64,000 nt of DNA from NCBI GenBank assembly GCA_025345505.1, contig JANVCC010000048.1:3640640-3704639 (forward strand), in the 5' to 3' direction. Every line of letters begins with the position of its first letter. Within the stretch, counting starts at the first letter, position 1. The notes under the pieces are model-generated. The model was not told where the DNA came from. It was given only the letters and a program-made list of their open reading frames with translations, and searched no databases. Source of the DNA: Todiramphus chloris collaris (lineage: Eukaryota > Chordata > Aves > Coraciiformes > Alcedinidae). The position numbers and the translations under genes were made by a program. Below, piece after piece: positions 24,301-35,785 of the stretch.

Positions 24301-27300
24301 AGGCGAGTGCTAGGGGCCCCGTACCACGCCGGATGCTCTCTACCTCTGCCACTGTAAGAGGCACCATTTTCAGTGCAGTTCTTTCCCCACTGGTGTTCTG
24401 GGAGAGAGGAGATCTCCCTGATCTTCAGTTTCCACCTTCTCCCACCATTAGAGTGCGCAGGAAAAACATTTCCCTTCACTATTGCACTGTGGTTCTGTAT
24501 TTTCCAATTATTATGCAGGGTAGATTGTGCTGTCTAATTATGGATGAGCCTAGTTGAAGTAGGCATTCTGCATTGAACATGTCAGCCGTGGTGTTTTTTG
24601 TTGTTATTGGCTTTTTTTTTTTTAACTGCATCAGGATAGAGACTTGATGGGTGACTGCTTTTGTTTAATGCTTCTACGTTTATCTATCATATCACAAATC
24701 TTGCTTGCTGTGAATTTACTGACTTTACTGAACTGACATTACCTGCTCGATTTGGTATGTATAATTTCACATATAAAATTTAAGATAATGTTATAAACTT
24801 TTTTTTCTAAGGAAAAATAATGGCTCATTTATCAGTATTTTGCTTTAAAAACCCCCCAACATATCTTGCATCTCTTTAATGGAATAGTTCAGGTAACAGA
24901 GCAAAAAAACCCTATCCACAATCCAAACCTAATTCAACAAGCAAAAAAAGATTACCTTATTTTCCCACAAAAGCCTAGAGCAGTAGGGGAAATAGTTTTC
25001 CTTCCCTTTTCCATTTCTAGCTTGTCTTCTGAAGATCAGGCTAATAACTTCTTGCATGTTCAGAATATTTCATTTGAGTTCTGATAGTAATAACCGTGTT
25101 CTGTTTGGCTGTCAGGGCCCTGTGAGGTGGACAGACAACGTGTTGTTCATTCTTTTTCCAGTGAGAAGAGAACACATTCACTGTCTAAAATGATCTGAGA
25201 AGAAGGAGAGCTAGTTAAGTTGATTTGAGGGGAAAACAGAAGCAGTATATTTATTTGCAGTGGTACAGTGTAAGTTGTTGGTTAGATTGGCACTGGTAGT
25301 TCCTCGGTGAGGATGTAAAACGAGCCAAACCAACACAGCCATGGCTTCCTGGGACATCTGCTGATTCTGGAGATGCCACCACTTGAGATGCTCCTCTGTT
25401 CCCTGCACTTTGAGAGGTTTGAACCATTCTCCATCCATGTTTTAGGACATGTAAACTCTAATGAATAGTCTGCAGTGAAGAATAGCCTTTAACAGGGAAA
25501 TACACTTTCGGGGACATCTGATGGGGAAAAAACCCCTACCTGGTTCAAAGCCAGTGTGGTCTGTAGCAAGTGGTAACTGCATAGGCATGCTAAGCCAGGT
25601 TTGCATGCTGCAAAGGCCAAGGAGCCTGATGTGGGGATGAGGAATAATTCATCCTGAGACTCCCAAGAGTATCTGGCATATGTGCAGAGGCGTGCAGAGA
25701 CTGGAGCAGTTGTGTTTCAAGGGATGGAGCTGCATCTCCATCGTGGGCACAGCCCTGTAGCAGTAGGAGAGACCCGCTCTTCTCAGTGCTCGCTGGGTTC
25801 TGGCACATGGGGAATGCAGTTTATTTGTTCACTCTATTTTCCTTTTTTTTTTTCCCTTCTGTTTTCTCATTGTCCAGTTGTAGAATGTCAGAATACGTTC
25901 CTGGTTTCTTGCCTGGTGGCAGTGACATAGGCAAAGGAATATATATTGCTTTGCTTGTTGTTGCTCTCAGCTGCCTGACTCCTCAGGCATCAGATTAGTC
26001 TAACACTTCTGACTGCAAGCCCTTAATAGCAAATAGCCTATGCATGGGATTTCAGAGTGCTTGAAAAGATTCCTGTTGCCCAAGAACAAAGTAGGTGGGT
26101 CATTAATAATGGATGGACAGATCTGAAATCCTAAACCTACCCAGCCACCAGCTTTTGCAGTCCCTTACGCCCCCCAAAGGCCTGTGGTGGCAGCTCTGCC
26201 CTAGTTAAGGTAAGGAAGTCTTTCCTGGTTGCTTGTCAGAGCGTAACGAGTGGGGTTATTCACTGAGGAAGGCAGGGTTATACTTGGTTGCATTACTAGG
26301 TTGTGTCTGAAGTGATCTGCAAACAAAAACTGGGCTGTGCTCCTTGTAAATGCCTGAGAGGGGCATTTTCAGCCAAGAGTAGCACGAGGCTCAGTGGCTA
26401 AAATTCAAATCATCAATTTATTCTCTGCTCGGGGAGACTTTCAGGGAAACTGGGGCAGGCAGCCCATTATTATTTTCAGCTTTTGTCTAGACTGCATATC
26501 CTTCCTGAGGGCTAGTCCCTCTGTGGGTCACGCTGGGACCGGCAGGAGGTCAGTGATGATGGTTGCATATGCCATGTGCATGGTCTGGGGGGTTATGAGT
26601 ACCTTTAACAGGAATTTTTCCAAACGTGCTTTCAGTGTTTTAATTAAAATGATTCTGTAGCTTTCCACATAGCCTCCTGTGTGACACCAATAAACACTTG
26701 ACCGATTGCCTGTGTGACTAATGCAGCCAGACACTTGTCAAGATAATCTGAGGTCTTTGCACGTACACAAGAGTCAAGCCGTCCGGCCGGCCGAATTTTT
26801 GTCCATAGCCTGTTCATTTTTGACTTGAGGACAGTCAGCTCTCATTAGGCTGCTGAGTCAAAGATGTCAAAATGACCTGTTGGGTCTTTTTGATGCAGTT
26901 TGGACTACAGCTTCAAAATACAGATCAGATCATGGAACGGAGGGGTTTAGGAACACTGCAAAACCTTTCGGTTCTTGCTTTCAGATTAGCTTTAAAACAT
27001 TAGCCTTAGTCTGGAAAGAAACTGGTGAACACCACATTAACAGCCATGTTAGTCTCATAAATTACATTTTTTAGCCTCTTCTTCAGTTGTTCCTTGATTT
27101 AGGCCGTGTGGTTAAGATGCACAGCATACAACGTCACTATGGTTGTTCCCCTTTGAATGTACGCTCTGTAGATTTAATGTTCCTTATGTGTTGTAAATGA
27201 TACCTGATGGCAGCTCTCGTGTTTGTTAACGTCTAATAGTTTAATAATTGGAAGGACAGCTCTTTAGTGGAATTTTACAGTGACCTTTTTTTATCTGCTG

Positions 27301-27960
27301 CTCTTCATTTCTCAAATACCTCTGCAGTTGAGTAGCACAGATGGGTATTTGTGTTGGCTGATTTTAGGCAGCTGACTTGTGCTAAAGTTAAGCTGTTTGT
27401 CCTCATGTCTGTACAGCTACTGGAAGACAGCTACACTCCCCTGAAGAGTTCTTCAGCATGGGGCACACTGAATTCCCTGCTGGTATGTAGAGGCCAGCTT
27501 CTCAAAGCAAGAGTCTAAAATCAGTGTCTGAAATTAAGCAGCACTTCACCAGGAACAAAAAAAAAAAATACTGAAAGATGAAGTTCAGTCAAATTTTTAA
27601 TGATTTAATCTTGAAGTCAATTTGCAAAGTTCAGTCTGCTGCATGACAGGATCTAACCAGAGCAAGCTGAGTGTGTAGAAGACTCTGTTTGGTGCACAGG
27701 TTGTAGGAAGTATGTCTGACTGCTGAGTAGGTGCCAAGCAATTTAGTACTCGGTGCTCCTTGCTGGCTGGCTCTTCTGCTAACAGTCTTGCAAAATCCCA
27801 GACTTTGGGGTATCAGAAAAACATCTTACAGAATATATGTGAAATGCTACTACTCTAGGTTTAGCTGGCATTGATAACTGGGTCCTGGCAGGAGAGATTG
27901 ATGTGTCTCAGTGAGGCAGTATACCCTGAACATAGTCACAGTGTGTATCTTTAAAGGGTT
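21357..27960. other. Unique intronic DNA, about 6.6 kb
   Basis: The longest repeat-free stretch seen upstream. No exon, RNA gene or repeat was recognised apart from poly-T/poly-A runs (near 22110, 24610 and 25840). A CCGGCCGGCCG palindrome lies near 26782. Confidence 0.5.
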
Positions 27961-28366
27961 TAGAATCGTGGAATCATTCTGCTTGGAAGAGAATTCACAT
28001 CATTGAATCCAACTGTTAACCCAGTACTGCCAGGGCACCACTAAACCCTGTCCCTTGGCACCACAACTACTCATTTTTTAAGTACTTCCAGGGATGGGGA
28101 CTCCACCACTGTCCTGAGCAGCCTGGGCCAGGGCTTGACAGCCCTTTCTGTGAATTTTTTTTTTCCTAATATCTAAAGTAAACTTGCAACTTGAGACCAT
28201 TTCCTCTTGTCCTGTCACTTGTTACCTGGGAGAACAGACCAACCTTGATCTCGCTACGACCTCCCCTTTCAGGGAGCTGTAGATAGTGATGGGGTCTCCC
28301 CTGAGCCTTCTTTTTTCAGGCTGAACAACCCCAGTTCCCTCAGCCACTCCTCGAAGGTCTTGTGGC
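27961..28366 (-). mobile_element. CR1 LINE copy (antisense), older and diverged
   Basis: TAGAATCGTGGAATCATTCT is followed by a diverged inverted 3' UTR: CTTCCAGGGATGGGGACTCC, GAGCAGCCTGGGCCAGGGCT, then CAGGCTGAACAACCCCAG. Many substitutions and small indels mark it as older than the other antisense copies. Confidence 0.9.
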
Positions 28367-30341
28367 CATGAAACCTTTTTGTTTCAACCACCAGTAGTTG
28401 GCACCTGTTGCAGGTAAAAGACTGAACACAGAAAGTAAAATTTTATGCCTCCATTTTCTGACTTTATGAATCAGACCTTGACAAAGAGGTGTGAGCAGGA
28501 GCTTGTGGAGGACCTTCATTTATCAGCAGTAGCCTTTGGTCATACGTCCTACAGATAGCCCCCCTGTCTTTCTCCTGCTGCTGCTGTGCCCCTGCTTGTG
28601 CTGATGTTGGCTGTTTCTGGCCATCTCCCCTTCCTTTGGTTTTGAAGGGAGCATGTGCTGCTGGAAGTGGCAAATAAATCACTGCACAGTGGGCATGTGC
28701 GAGCATCCTGCCCTTCCCCTGGGCACTCAAGAGTCTCCTGTGGCCAACTGGTAGGCTCTGTGCTGCCCACCTACTCCGTGTTGCATAGTCCTTCTCCAGA
28801 AGAGTTGCTCTGTGCTGAACATCAGTGGTTATGGATTTTTATTTTATACCCAACCAATTTCCATGTTCTGAGGAGCAGAGTAGATGACATTAATCTGAAA
28901 TCTTTCCTCTCAAATTTGATCATTGGGCTTAAATTATTTTATGTTACCAAAGGAGGCAGAAAATGTGAGATTATCCAGAGTCAGTCATGTAGGGATTAGA
29001 GGAAGGAGGAAGCAGAAGCATCCTTTCAGGTTTCACCACCAAATGCTTTCTGCCAACACTGATTTCCTTTTCTGACTGTGCTCTGCAGGTAAACCCTGCA
29101 ACAGGAATTTAGAAACCATCATCTCTACCAGCTTGGCTTGAGCTGTTTCCACCTGACATAAATGCATTTAAGATATACTGGACTTCTTATGACCCACTAA
29201 GAAAACAGAACTCTTTCCTAGTTTTATGCCATAAAGTAAAAAAATCATGTAGAATGTTTGTTTCTGATGAGAATGAATTGCAGCTTGAGTGCCTTAGTTA
29301 AGTGGTTTTATTTATTTTGCATTATTTTTTTGGTCATCTCAGCTTTTTGAATTCTAAAATCTCTGGGAGTCTCATGCTGAAGTGCTTTAGTTCTGCTGTA
29401 TTTGGGTGGTTTGGGATTCTTCCGTATTGCTGGGTTTCTAGGGTCAAAATGAACCTTGTGAAAAGGCAGGCGTGCTGTTAAATGTCCTTAGTTTTGTTTT
29501 CTCTCTTTCGATACAGTTTTATTTAACAATTTACAAAGTGTTCTAAAGTAGCATTGGAATTGTACCTGACCACGAAAGCTCAAGTTTGGGGCTTTGTCTC
29601 AGGAAATACTTGCTGAGAGGTGAATGGGAAGGTAGTTTGGTTTTGAAGTGGAATTAGAAGGATCAGCAAAGTGTAAATTAGATGCCAGCGCCCTTCCAAT
29701 GCGATATTCAGAGCAGCCTGTGCTGAACTGTTTATTGCTTTTGCTTACAGTCCTCAGAAGTTATTTTTGCTCTGTTACGGAGGGGCTGGGTGACTGATGC
29801 AAGCTGTCCTGTGCTCTCGGAAGACGAGCAGGCTTTGCCTTCTCCACCCACCCTTCCCTGTGCTTTTCTACTTGTGTGCAATCAGCGGATGGGGGGTGAA
29901 AGGGCAGCCTCCTCCAAGTACAAACTGTGTGTGTCCTTCTGTCCGAGGCAGGGGCCGTGGCCTCAGGACCTGTTTTGGGAGCCTGTGTTCCATCGAGGCG
30001 CGTTGTGCTCAGCAGAGCAACGCAGAAGGCTGAATTGAGTGCCTAAAAACACTTGTCCTCTTGGGCACCTGGTGCGTCGTCTCTGCAGTGATTCACGCCA
30101 GGGCCACAGGTTCTTCTTCAAGTTATGAGCAGCTTCACCAGCTGCACCCTGACTGTAGGCATTTGGATGCTCTAAGAAGGCTTTTTACTTAGCCTTGAGT
30201 TTTGGGGATGGGAGTGGTGTGGGACCAGCAGGTAAATAGCCTCAAGTGCAGCTAAAGTTGGCTTGTGGGAGGGAGTGTTGGAAGAAGAAAGTGATGGTGC
30301 TCCCTTCTTTTCTCAGAGGTGTCTTCACATACCGAGACCTT
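28367..30341. other. Unique intronic DNA
   Basis: No gene recognised. The patch at 29780-30010 is somewhat GC-richer with several CpG but is too small and sparse to call a CpG island. Confidence 0.5.
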
Positions 30342-30482
30342 GATGGGGAGTCTCCGTCCTGGATGTGTTTAAAGGAAGGCTGGATGTGGCACTTGGTGGC
30401 ACCACCGATGTGGTGGGGTTGGGTCATAGGCTGGACTTGATGATCCCAGAGGTCTTCTCCAGCCTCAGTAATTCTGTGGCTT
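30342..30482 (+). mobile_element. CR1 LINE 3' end (sense), older
   Basis: GGCTGGATGTGGCACTTGG, GGGGTTGGGTCATAGGCTGG, ACTTGATGATCCCAGAGGTC and CAGCCTCAGTAATTCTGTGG are a diverged CR1 3' UTR and terminal repeat. Confidence 0.85.
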
Positions 30483-31220
30483 AGTGATGTGCCTGGGCAT
30501 CTTCAGCATACCATTTCCTACGTTAGAACTGAAGGAGTATAGCTTTTAACAGACCCAAAGTGAACTCAGAAACTAAACTTCCTTCGTGCAAGACAAGAGA
30601 TGAAGAATGAACAGAAATGTATATAAAGATTGTAGCTTTCTGCTGCAATTTTTGGGGGACAGAATTAATGGGCCTCAGAAGAAACTACCACTCCTGCTCC
30701 TCAGCACAAGTCATTCCCTGGATTTCAGCTACAAATGAATTAGTGCCTGCTAAATCCCCCCATGGAGGGACTGAGCTGTGTCACCGTTACCCTCGACGTG
30801 TAATTCCAGGGCTGCAGGCGCTGTACAGCCCTTCACTGCTGTGTCTGTGAGTCCTCCCTTTTACCTCGGCATCACAGCCTGCTGCTCCCACGCTGCAGTT
30901 TACTTTTTAATGCCATCAATATATAAGTTTTGGGAGAAAAAGTTCATGACCTGTCGGCTGACTGGTGCGTGGAGCCGGGATACAGCCGCGTGCTACACGA
31001 ATGCGTACGCTCTTCCTCCCGTACGGAAATGCCCCTCTGTGCTTCTTTCCCACTTGTCTCTGAGAGGTGTTTGGGATGCAGTCTTTGAACAGGCACCTGG
31101 GGTTCTAAAATACCCATGTTGAACAATGCTAACCCATCAGTGCCAAACTAGACATGACATCTGTGATAAATCTTTGTAATCGTGTTCCAGTACGGTGGGA
31201 CTTCTCTTTCCCCTCTAGGG
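30483..31220. other. Unique intronic DNA
   Basis: No feature recognised before the G/T-rich and CT-rich simple-sequence block. Confidence 0.5.
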
Positions 31221-31326
31221 TTTTTTTGGGTTTTTTTTTGTTTGTTTGTTTTTGGTTTGTTTGTTTGTTTTGTTTGTTTGTTTGTTTTGTGTTTGGTTGT
31301 TTTTTGTTTTGTTTTGGGGTTTTTTG
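31221..31326. repeat. T/G low-complexity tract, (TTTG)n-like
   Basis: About 100 bp of T runs broken by single G, including TTTG units. The long ORFs across it are low-complexity artefacts. Confidence 0.9.
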
Positions 31327-31336
31327 GTGTGTTTCC

Positions 31337-31457
31337 TCTCTCCTCTCTCTTCTCCTCTCTCTTCTCCTCTCTCTTCTCCTCTCTCNNNNNNNNNNCTCTC
31401 TCTTCTCCTCTCTCTTCTCCTCTCTCTTCTCCTCTCTCTTCCTCCTCCTCCTCCTCG
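31337..31457. repeat. CT-rich 10-bp-unit array (CTCTCTTCTC)n with gap, then (CCT)n
   Basis: A regular decamer of the type TCTCTTCTCC repeats on both sides of ten N (31386-31395) and passes into a short CTC trinucleotide run. A pure polypyrimidine strand of this kind can adopt triplex structures. The array length is not reliable because of the gap. Confidence 0.95.
31386..31395. other. Assembly gap (10 N)
   Basis: Ten N inside the CT-rich array, probably a placeholder. Confidence 0.98.
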
Positions 31458-31745
31458 TCTCACCAGTGCAGAATGGAGGGGGGGGAGAACCTCCCTCGAC
31501 CTGCTGGCACACTCTTCTTAATGCAGCCCAGGAGACCACTGGCCTTCCTGCCCACAACATCCCATTGCTGTCCCATGGATAACTTATCATCCACCAGGAC
31601 ACCAAGGTCCCTCTCCGTGGGGCTGCTTTCCAGCGGATGTACCAGTAACCCGTACCAGTGCATGGTGGTGTTCCTGCCCACGTGCAGGACTCTACACTTG
31701 CCCTTGTTGAACTTCCTTATGAAGGGATGGCTGGGACAGTCCAGG
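31458..31745 (-). mobile_element. CR1 LINE ORF2 fragment (antisense), 3' end missing
   Basis: The - strand encodes the C-terminal part of the CR1 reverse transcriptase protein, with recognisable KGKCRVLHVGRN, ERDLGVLVDDKLSMGQQ and GLLGCIKKSVPAGR segments. The 3' UTR expected to the left is absent, and the fragment instead abuts the CTC/CT-rich array. This is abnormal for CR1, which is usually 5'- and not 3'-truncated. Confidence 0.92.
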
Positions 31746-34700
31746 CAGCGTTTGCCTTTCTGCTGAAGGTTAGTTTTAGCTTTGAAAGCCAGCTGTGTGG
31801 TTGGCAGCAAACGTGGGCAAACTGGGCTGGGAGGACACACAGCCCCTCTTCTCTCTGCCTCTTGGTTTCTCTTTGCTCACTGCTTCTTTCCTCTGCCAGG
31901 CTGAAGGAGCATTTGCTTTGGCATGTAAAGGGAGCTGCGTTCATTCCAGGGTAGTGCCTGGGGGAATTTAGTGAACTATCAGTTTGGACTGAGCCTTGAG
32001 GCTTGGATCTGCGTGGTGCTGTTAGCTGGGCAAACACCCGTGTGTGTGCTGGTGCAAGCACAGCAGGGGGACACGTGTGTGTGTCCTGTTTGCCTTTCTA
32101 GGCAGTTGCACGTGCCCACCTCGGGGGCCTCATCTCCTTTCCTTCTGCGTTAGCTGTTCTGGAATGATGTGTAAAATGGTACTGTTACATATCTGAAACT
32201 TGAGGATTTATCACTTGGGGTTGAAGGGACCTAACACAGGATTTGAACCTCAGATATTCTTGGTAAAATAGCAGCATTTGAAATTTTAATTGAGATCAGT
32301 TTAAGGACAATAGTGCTTTATCAGTGACCTGTGAATTGCGTGAGGTACAACTCACAATGCTGAAAGACTTCCCATTCAGCCATTTTCAGAAGGACTTTCC
32401 TAGTGCTGTAAGGAGAGCCATTGCCTAGCCTTCTGTTAATGGCCAGCAGCATGGCCAGGCCTTTCAAACATCTCTGCCCCAAATGAGGTTTAAGCACAGC
32501 GTATTTTCATACCCTGCCATGCTTTCTGTCCCAGCGGATGATGCTGCAGCCTGTCTGTGTGTCTCTACCTTGGGTTACCTCTCAAGTGCCTGGTTTTCAT
32601 GCCAGCCAAATCGATAGTGCTTGGCTTTGTGGAGAGCAAGAGGGATGTGCAGAGAAAGGAGAGTTCATTTCCTCAACCTATTTTAGTACTTTGAGCCTGT
32701 TTATTTACACACACTGTATCTACAGCTAGCTAGCTTTCCAGGGAAAGATGTGCACGTCCCGCGCGTTGCCACTCTCGCCTCTGGCACCGCGTTGCTACGC
32801 TAGAGCCCATTTTGCTCTCTGTTCTCCCCAGGATGTTTGAGTTTCCCATCTCCAGAATTTCTGCCAAGTTGTGAGCCCAGCATCTGTTCCTGACATTACC
32901 CAGATGCTCTAATTTAGGGGTCTTTAAAGCCATGGCTTTTCTGATCCTGTGTTTCTCTGAAACCCAAGCAACCTGAAGCACAGACAGGATTGTGGAAGTG
33001 TTAATCTAATGTTAAACAACAGTAAGGTCATTCTGGGAATGACACTTTTGACCACGGGAGTTTCTGCAGTAGCTGGTATGTGCCGAATGTAAACGAATCC
33101 ATTTTGCCTGGGATAAACTTACTTTTGTGGAGCTGTGGCTAGATGGAGCTGTCAGAATGCGTAAGGCAGTTCGATTTATGTGCAAGGGCTGCACTCCGTA
33201 GACTTCCCTGGGACGCACTGTTCGCTTCACCTCCTTACAGGGTTCACTGTTGATGCCCTGTTAGTGTTTTAGCAGAGATGATACAATGTTTAGGAATTAT
33301 TTTAGAAATTAGAGAAATCATTTGGGGTACAACAGTTAGGCACGGAGACTGAAATAAGGTTTGCTTGCAGTGAGGGACGAGATTATCTAAAAGCAAGGAC
33401 ATTTGAATAAGATATTTCTGATTAAATGTATGTTTTTTGGTGTGGTTTTTTTTGTATTAATGTAGGTAGATCTGCTTTAATAAGTGAATGATCTCCAGTG
33501 AGGCAGGGAATTTAAAAGTGGTCTTGCACATCAGGAAATGTGCCCCCTAATAAAAAGCGTAAAATCTATTCTCTTTAGATGCTATGCTCTCTGATTTTCA
33601 GTCTTTGCCTTTTCATATTAATTACTAGGATGTTTTAATTAAAAGCAGATCTTGGAGGTATTACCTGCTTCCTCTGTTTAGTCCTTTAAAATGTTAATCA
33701 CTTCTGACAGCGTAATTTACCCAGCTACCTGTGCTAGCCTTTTGCAATCTCTTTGCATCTCTTCTGTGTGGAGCCAGCCTACAAACCGAGCTCCAAAAAG
33801 GTTTCCCAAAAGATCATACAACTGCAGAGATTAAGTCTGGCAGGAGAAATACAAAGAAAGAAGAATTAAATGAGAACTTAATGAGACAGTAACTCAGAAA
33901 AGCTATTTCAAGATGGTTGGAGCTTTCTGAGGAATTGTAGAGGTAACCAGACCGAATTGGCTTCTGCTATAGAAGACGTTTAGAGAGAAGTGGAAGGTAA
34001 GAGGTGAGATTGGAAGTAGCCTTGGAGCCCACGGGGGGTTTCCATCTAGCAGGATTGTGAAGTGTACATAGCAGAACACTTAAAAAAAGGCAAAAGAGAA
34101 AATAAAGGCCTTAGTGCTGCCTTCCTTTAAAAAAAACAACTCAACCAATGTTAACTGCCACAGTTTCTGTACTGTTCTCCATGGTATTAATATTGCCCAC
34201 TCTTCCCTTCCCACCCTCCACCCCCAGGTGATTTCTCCTTCCTCCAGAGCTGGTTGTGCTTGTCCTGTGTCTAGCTACCTTGTGGCGATGCTTATGTTTT
34301 GCTTAAAATATTTTAAAGCTGGAAATATTTTAAAGCAAAAGAATGATTTTTTTTGTTGCTGTTTTAAATTAAATTTTTTTTTAAATAGTCACAGATCAGT
34401 AGAGAATCACCAAATCTTACTCCAATGGACATTAACTTAATGAAATCTCTAGCTATGCCATGAGTGTAGAAGCAGAGTGATTTGCTGTGATTGAATTTTT
34501 TCTGTATAATTTACCAAGAAATTAAATTCAGCAACAAAGTCCTCCCAAGCACGTGCTGATTTTCGAGAGCTTAGATAGCCATGCCTTTCCCAGCTAGTGA
34601 AAAAGAAAAGCTACTTTTCTTTGTGCTAGGCCCTCTGAGACTTCGTTTAAAAAATATTTTAACGGGTATATTTGGTTCTGAGAGATTTGGGGTTGTTTTT

Positions 34701-35604
34701 TAATACAATAGTACAAATTAAAGGGAACTATAAATGAATCCTAACACCATCAGTGAGCAGTACTCAGAATAATTTATCTGTAAGTTAAAAATAAATAATC
34801 TGTTGCCGCACAAGTCAAAACAGCTTGCTGTGTGCTGTTTCTGAATGGAGCCTTTGGTAATCAGATTCCATACATGCTTTAGCCTTGTGCAAAATTTAAT
34901 GAAAAATAGAGTTACTACTCAATATACTGTTTTGCCAGCTCGACAAAAGATGTTACGTTCTGCATATTTTTGCATAATAAAGATGAGTGTTGACAGTGTA
35001 ATGATCCATTTGGCACAGATAAAATCACGAATGATTTTAATAACCGTACAACAATATTTGAATTCACTAGGAAATATAATGCAGACGTTTCAAGCAGAGA
35101 CAGGTCTGCTGCCCTGGCATGGAGTCTCCGCTGCTCATAGCCTTCGTTTTCCTGGGGGAGAAAAGAGGAGAAACAAAGAGGCTCCATCAGCCCCTAGGAG
35201 ACCGGGGAGGAATTGGGGCATCTACAGGATGGAAGGGATCTGGTTTGAAGTAGACAGTGCAGTCCTTGTCCACAGGCTGAAGCTGATGGGTTTTAGCAGC
35301 GCTTGTATCTCCTGGCCCGGGCTGGGTGACGTTTGTATTGCACGGTGGAAAATGCAGTCCTGGATATGGGATGAGTCAAGGAAAAATGTAAGAATGAGAG
35401 CGTGTTCCTAAGTTTTGTACCTTGAAATGCATACAAATGTCATTACACTTGTGTTTCTTTTTTTTAACATGGGGTTTGGATTCATCTAGGTGATGTAGGT
35501 GCATCCATCCCTGTTTCCACAGTGATTTAGGGATTTTCCGACGGGTCTTTGAAGCTTTCCGACTAAACGCTTTAGGAGGATAAGTCTATCAACTTAGTTC
35601 CATC
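31746..35604. other. Unique intronic DNA, about 3.9 kb
   Basis: No exon or repeat recognised. The stretch at 33540-33750 is AT-rich with several TTAATTA-like cores and no repeat signature. Confidence 0.5.
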
Positions 35605-35785
35605 TAAACATGAGGTGGAACTTCTTCACTTTGAGGCTGCCCTGAGAGGTGGTGGAGTCTCTGTCTCTGGAGACATTCAAACCCTTCCTGGACACGTTCC
35701 TGTGCAACCTTCTCTAGGTGAACGTGCCTTGGCAGCGGGGTTGGACTAGGTGATCTCCAGAGGTCCCTTCCCTACCATTCTGAGA
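35605..35785 (+). mobile_element. CR1 LINE 3' end (sense)
   Basis: ACATGAGGTGGAACTTCTTC, GAGAGGTGGTGGAGTCTC, GGGGTTGGACTAGGTGATCT and CCAGAGGTCCCTTCC form about 180 bp of CR1 3' UTR. The terminal repeat is worn. Confidence 0.93.

Noticed and set aside
31129..31766. Arg-Glu-rich and Ser-Leu-rich open frames up to 194 codons
   Set aside because: They span a CT-rich simple repeat, an N gap and a CR1 fragment. Only the CR1 ORF2 part is biologically meaningful.
34845..35411. 188-codon open frame on the + strand
   Set aside because: No recognisable domain, no splice context, no CpG-rich start region and no repeat origin. One frame of this length is not unexpected in 64 kb.
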